Shown here: piece by piece, positions 63,845 through 64,000 of the stretch
Position numbering within the stretch: position 1 is the first letter of the stretch
Layout of the letters: the number at the start of each line of letters is the position of its first letter
NCBI GenBank assembly: GCA_963842795.1
Contig: CAWJHV010000018.1
Coordinates: 184,115-248,114, forward strand
DNA: 64,000 bases
From: WHSW01 sp963842795
Lineage (GTDB): Bacteria; Actinomycetota; Thermoleophilia; Solirubrobacterales; 70-9
Direction: 5' to 3'
Translations under genes and position numbers: made by a program
Notes under the pieces: generated by a model
What the model was told of the DNA's origin: nothing
Databases searched by the model: none
The model's input: the letters and a program-made list of their open reading frames with translations, nothing else

Positions 63845-64000
63845 GTGCGGATCCGGGGTTGGACGATGCTCGCGGCGGTCCTGCTCGCCGTCGCGGTCGG
63901 CGCCGGCGGCTACCTCGTCGGCGCCGCGGCGGTCCCACCGACGAGGAGGCGGCGGCGGCTCGCCACGAGGCCGAGCGCGTCGCGTACACCGACGAGCAGG
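63845..64000 (+). CDS. Small membrane protein, N-terminus only (paralog of 59589-59924), frameshifted
   Basis: GTG 63845 runs to the window edge. RIRGWTMLAAVLLAVAVGAG then GYLVGAAA is a membrane segment close to that of the gene at 59589-59924. After a base shift near 63935 the continuation is EEAAAARHEAERVAYTDEQ, an Ala-rich charged helix. TACGCT at 63834-63839 is a possible -10 box and would make the message leaderless. The protein continues beyond base 64000. Confidence 0.6.
   Translation, partial: MRIRGWTMLAAVLLAVAVGAGGYLVGAAAVPPTRRRRRLATRPSASRTPTSR

Overview
The window is very G+C-rich chromosomal DNA from a soil-type actinobacterium. The best guess is a member of the Thermoleophilia/Solirubrobacterales. 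The clues are leaderless or GTG/TTG starts, Tat and lipobox binding proteins, a CGNR regulator, an Rpf-like secreted protein behind a c-di-AMP riboswitch, and three paralogous surface proteins built from short EIA/DAV-type repeats. The lineage is inferred from gene content only. There is one tRNA (Val-CAC) and no IS element, integrase, phage or CRISPR array.

Layout. 0-2.2 kb: the start of an FAD oxidoreductase and two FadR/GntR regulators. 2.3 kb: tRNA-Val. 2.6-10 kb: a repeat surface protein, a five-gene operon (MarR-type regulator, DrrA/DrrB-type ABC exporter, DUF3995 protein, small Usp-like protein), a TolB-like protein, and a secreted beta-propeller gene made of ten nearly identical 162-bp units. 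9.9-24.5 kb: a catabolic block. An epimerase, an HpcH/HpaI aldolase and an XRE-cupin regulator lie on the minus strand. Divergent to them runs a long operon with a peptide/opine-type ABC importer, ureohydrolase, amidase, LLM oxidoreductase, SMP-30 lactonase, class III aminotransferase and AldA-type aldehyde dehydrogenase. 24.5-34.5 kb: single housekeeping or accessory genes, a second repeat protein, a 1.18-kb-residue secreted sugar-dehydrogenase-like protein and an orphan binding protein. 34.5-38.9 kb: CGNR regulator, transglycosylase, DUF2269 protein, MFS exporter and divergent TetR.

38.9-51.6 kb is the most interesting part. A ten-gene minus-strand operon encodes a sugar isomerase (SIS), DeoR regulator, two PfkB kinases, a GH4 glycosidase, a complete carbohydrate ABC importer and a GH114-type enzyme (family of endo-alpha-1,4-polygalactosaminidase). 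Divergent to it are a DUF2090/tagatose-bisphosphate-aldolase-like gene and a secreted clan GH-A-type hydrolase. Together they look like a complete route for eating a galactosamine-containing polysaccharide through tagatose phosphates. 51.5-55.1 kb: alpha/beta hydrolase and LutABC lactate oxidation. 55-64 kb: third repeat protein, WYL regulator with divergent VOC proteins and a clear operator, AbrB-type permease, Rpf-like gene with riboswitch, SpoIID protein, an OafA-like acyltransferase, and paralogous small membrane proteins at 59.6 and 63.8 kb.

Quality caveat. Many genes are broken by single-base shifts that restore perfect family homology in another frame. The density is about one per kb in most of the window but roughly one per 100 bp at 36-49 kb and 61.8-63.7 kb. 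I treat these as probable sequence errors and give the full span of each gene, not the fragments. Neighbouring genes overlap by ATGA/GTGA at almost every junction where the frame is clear, which argues that these are intact operons and not decayed ones.
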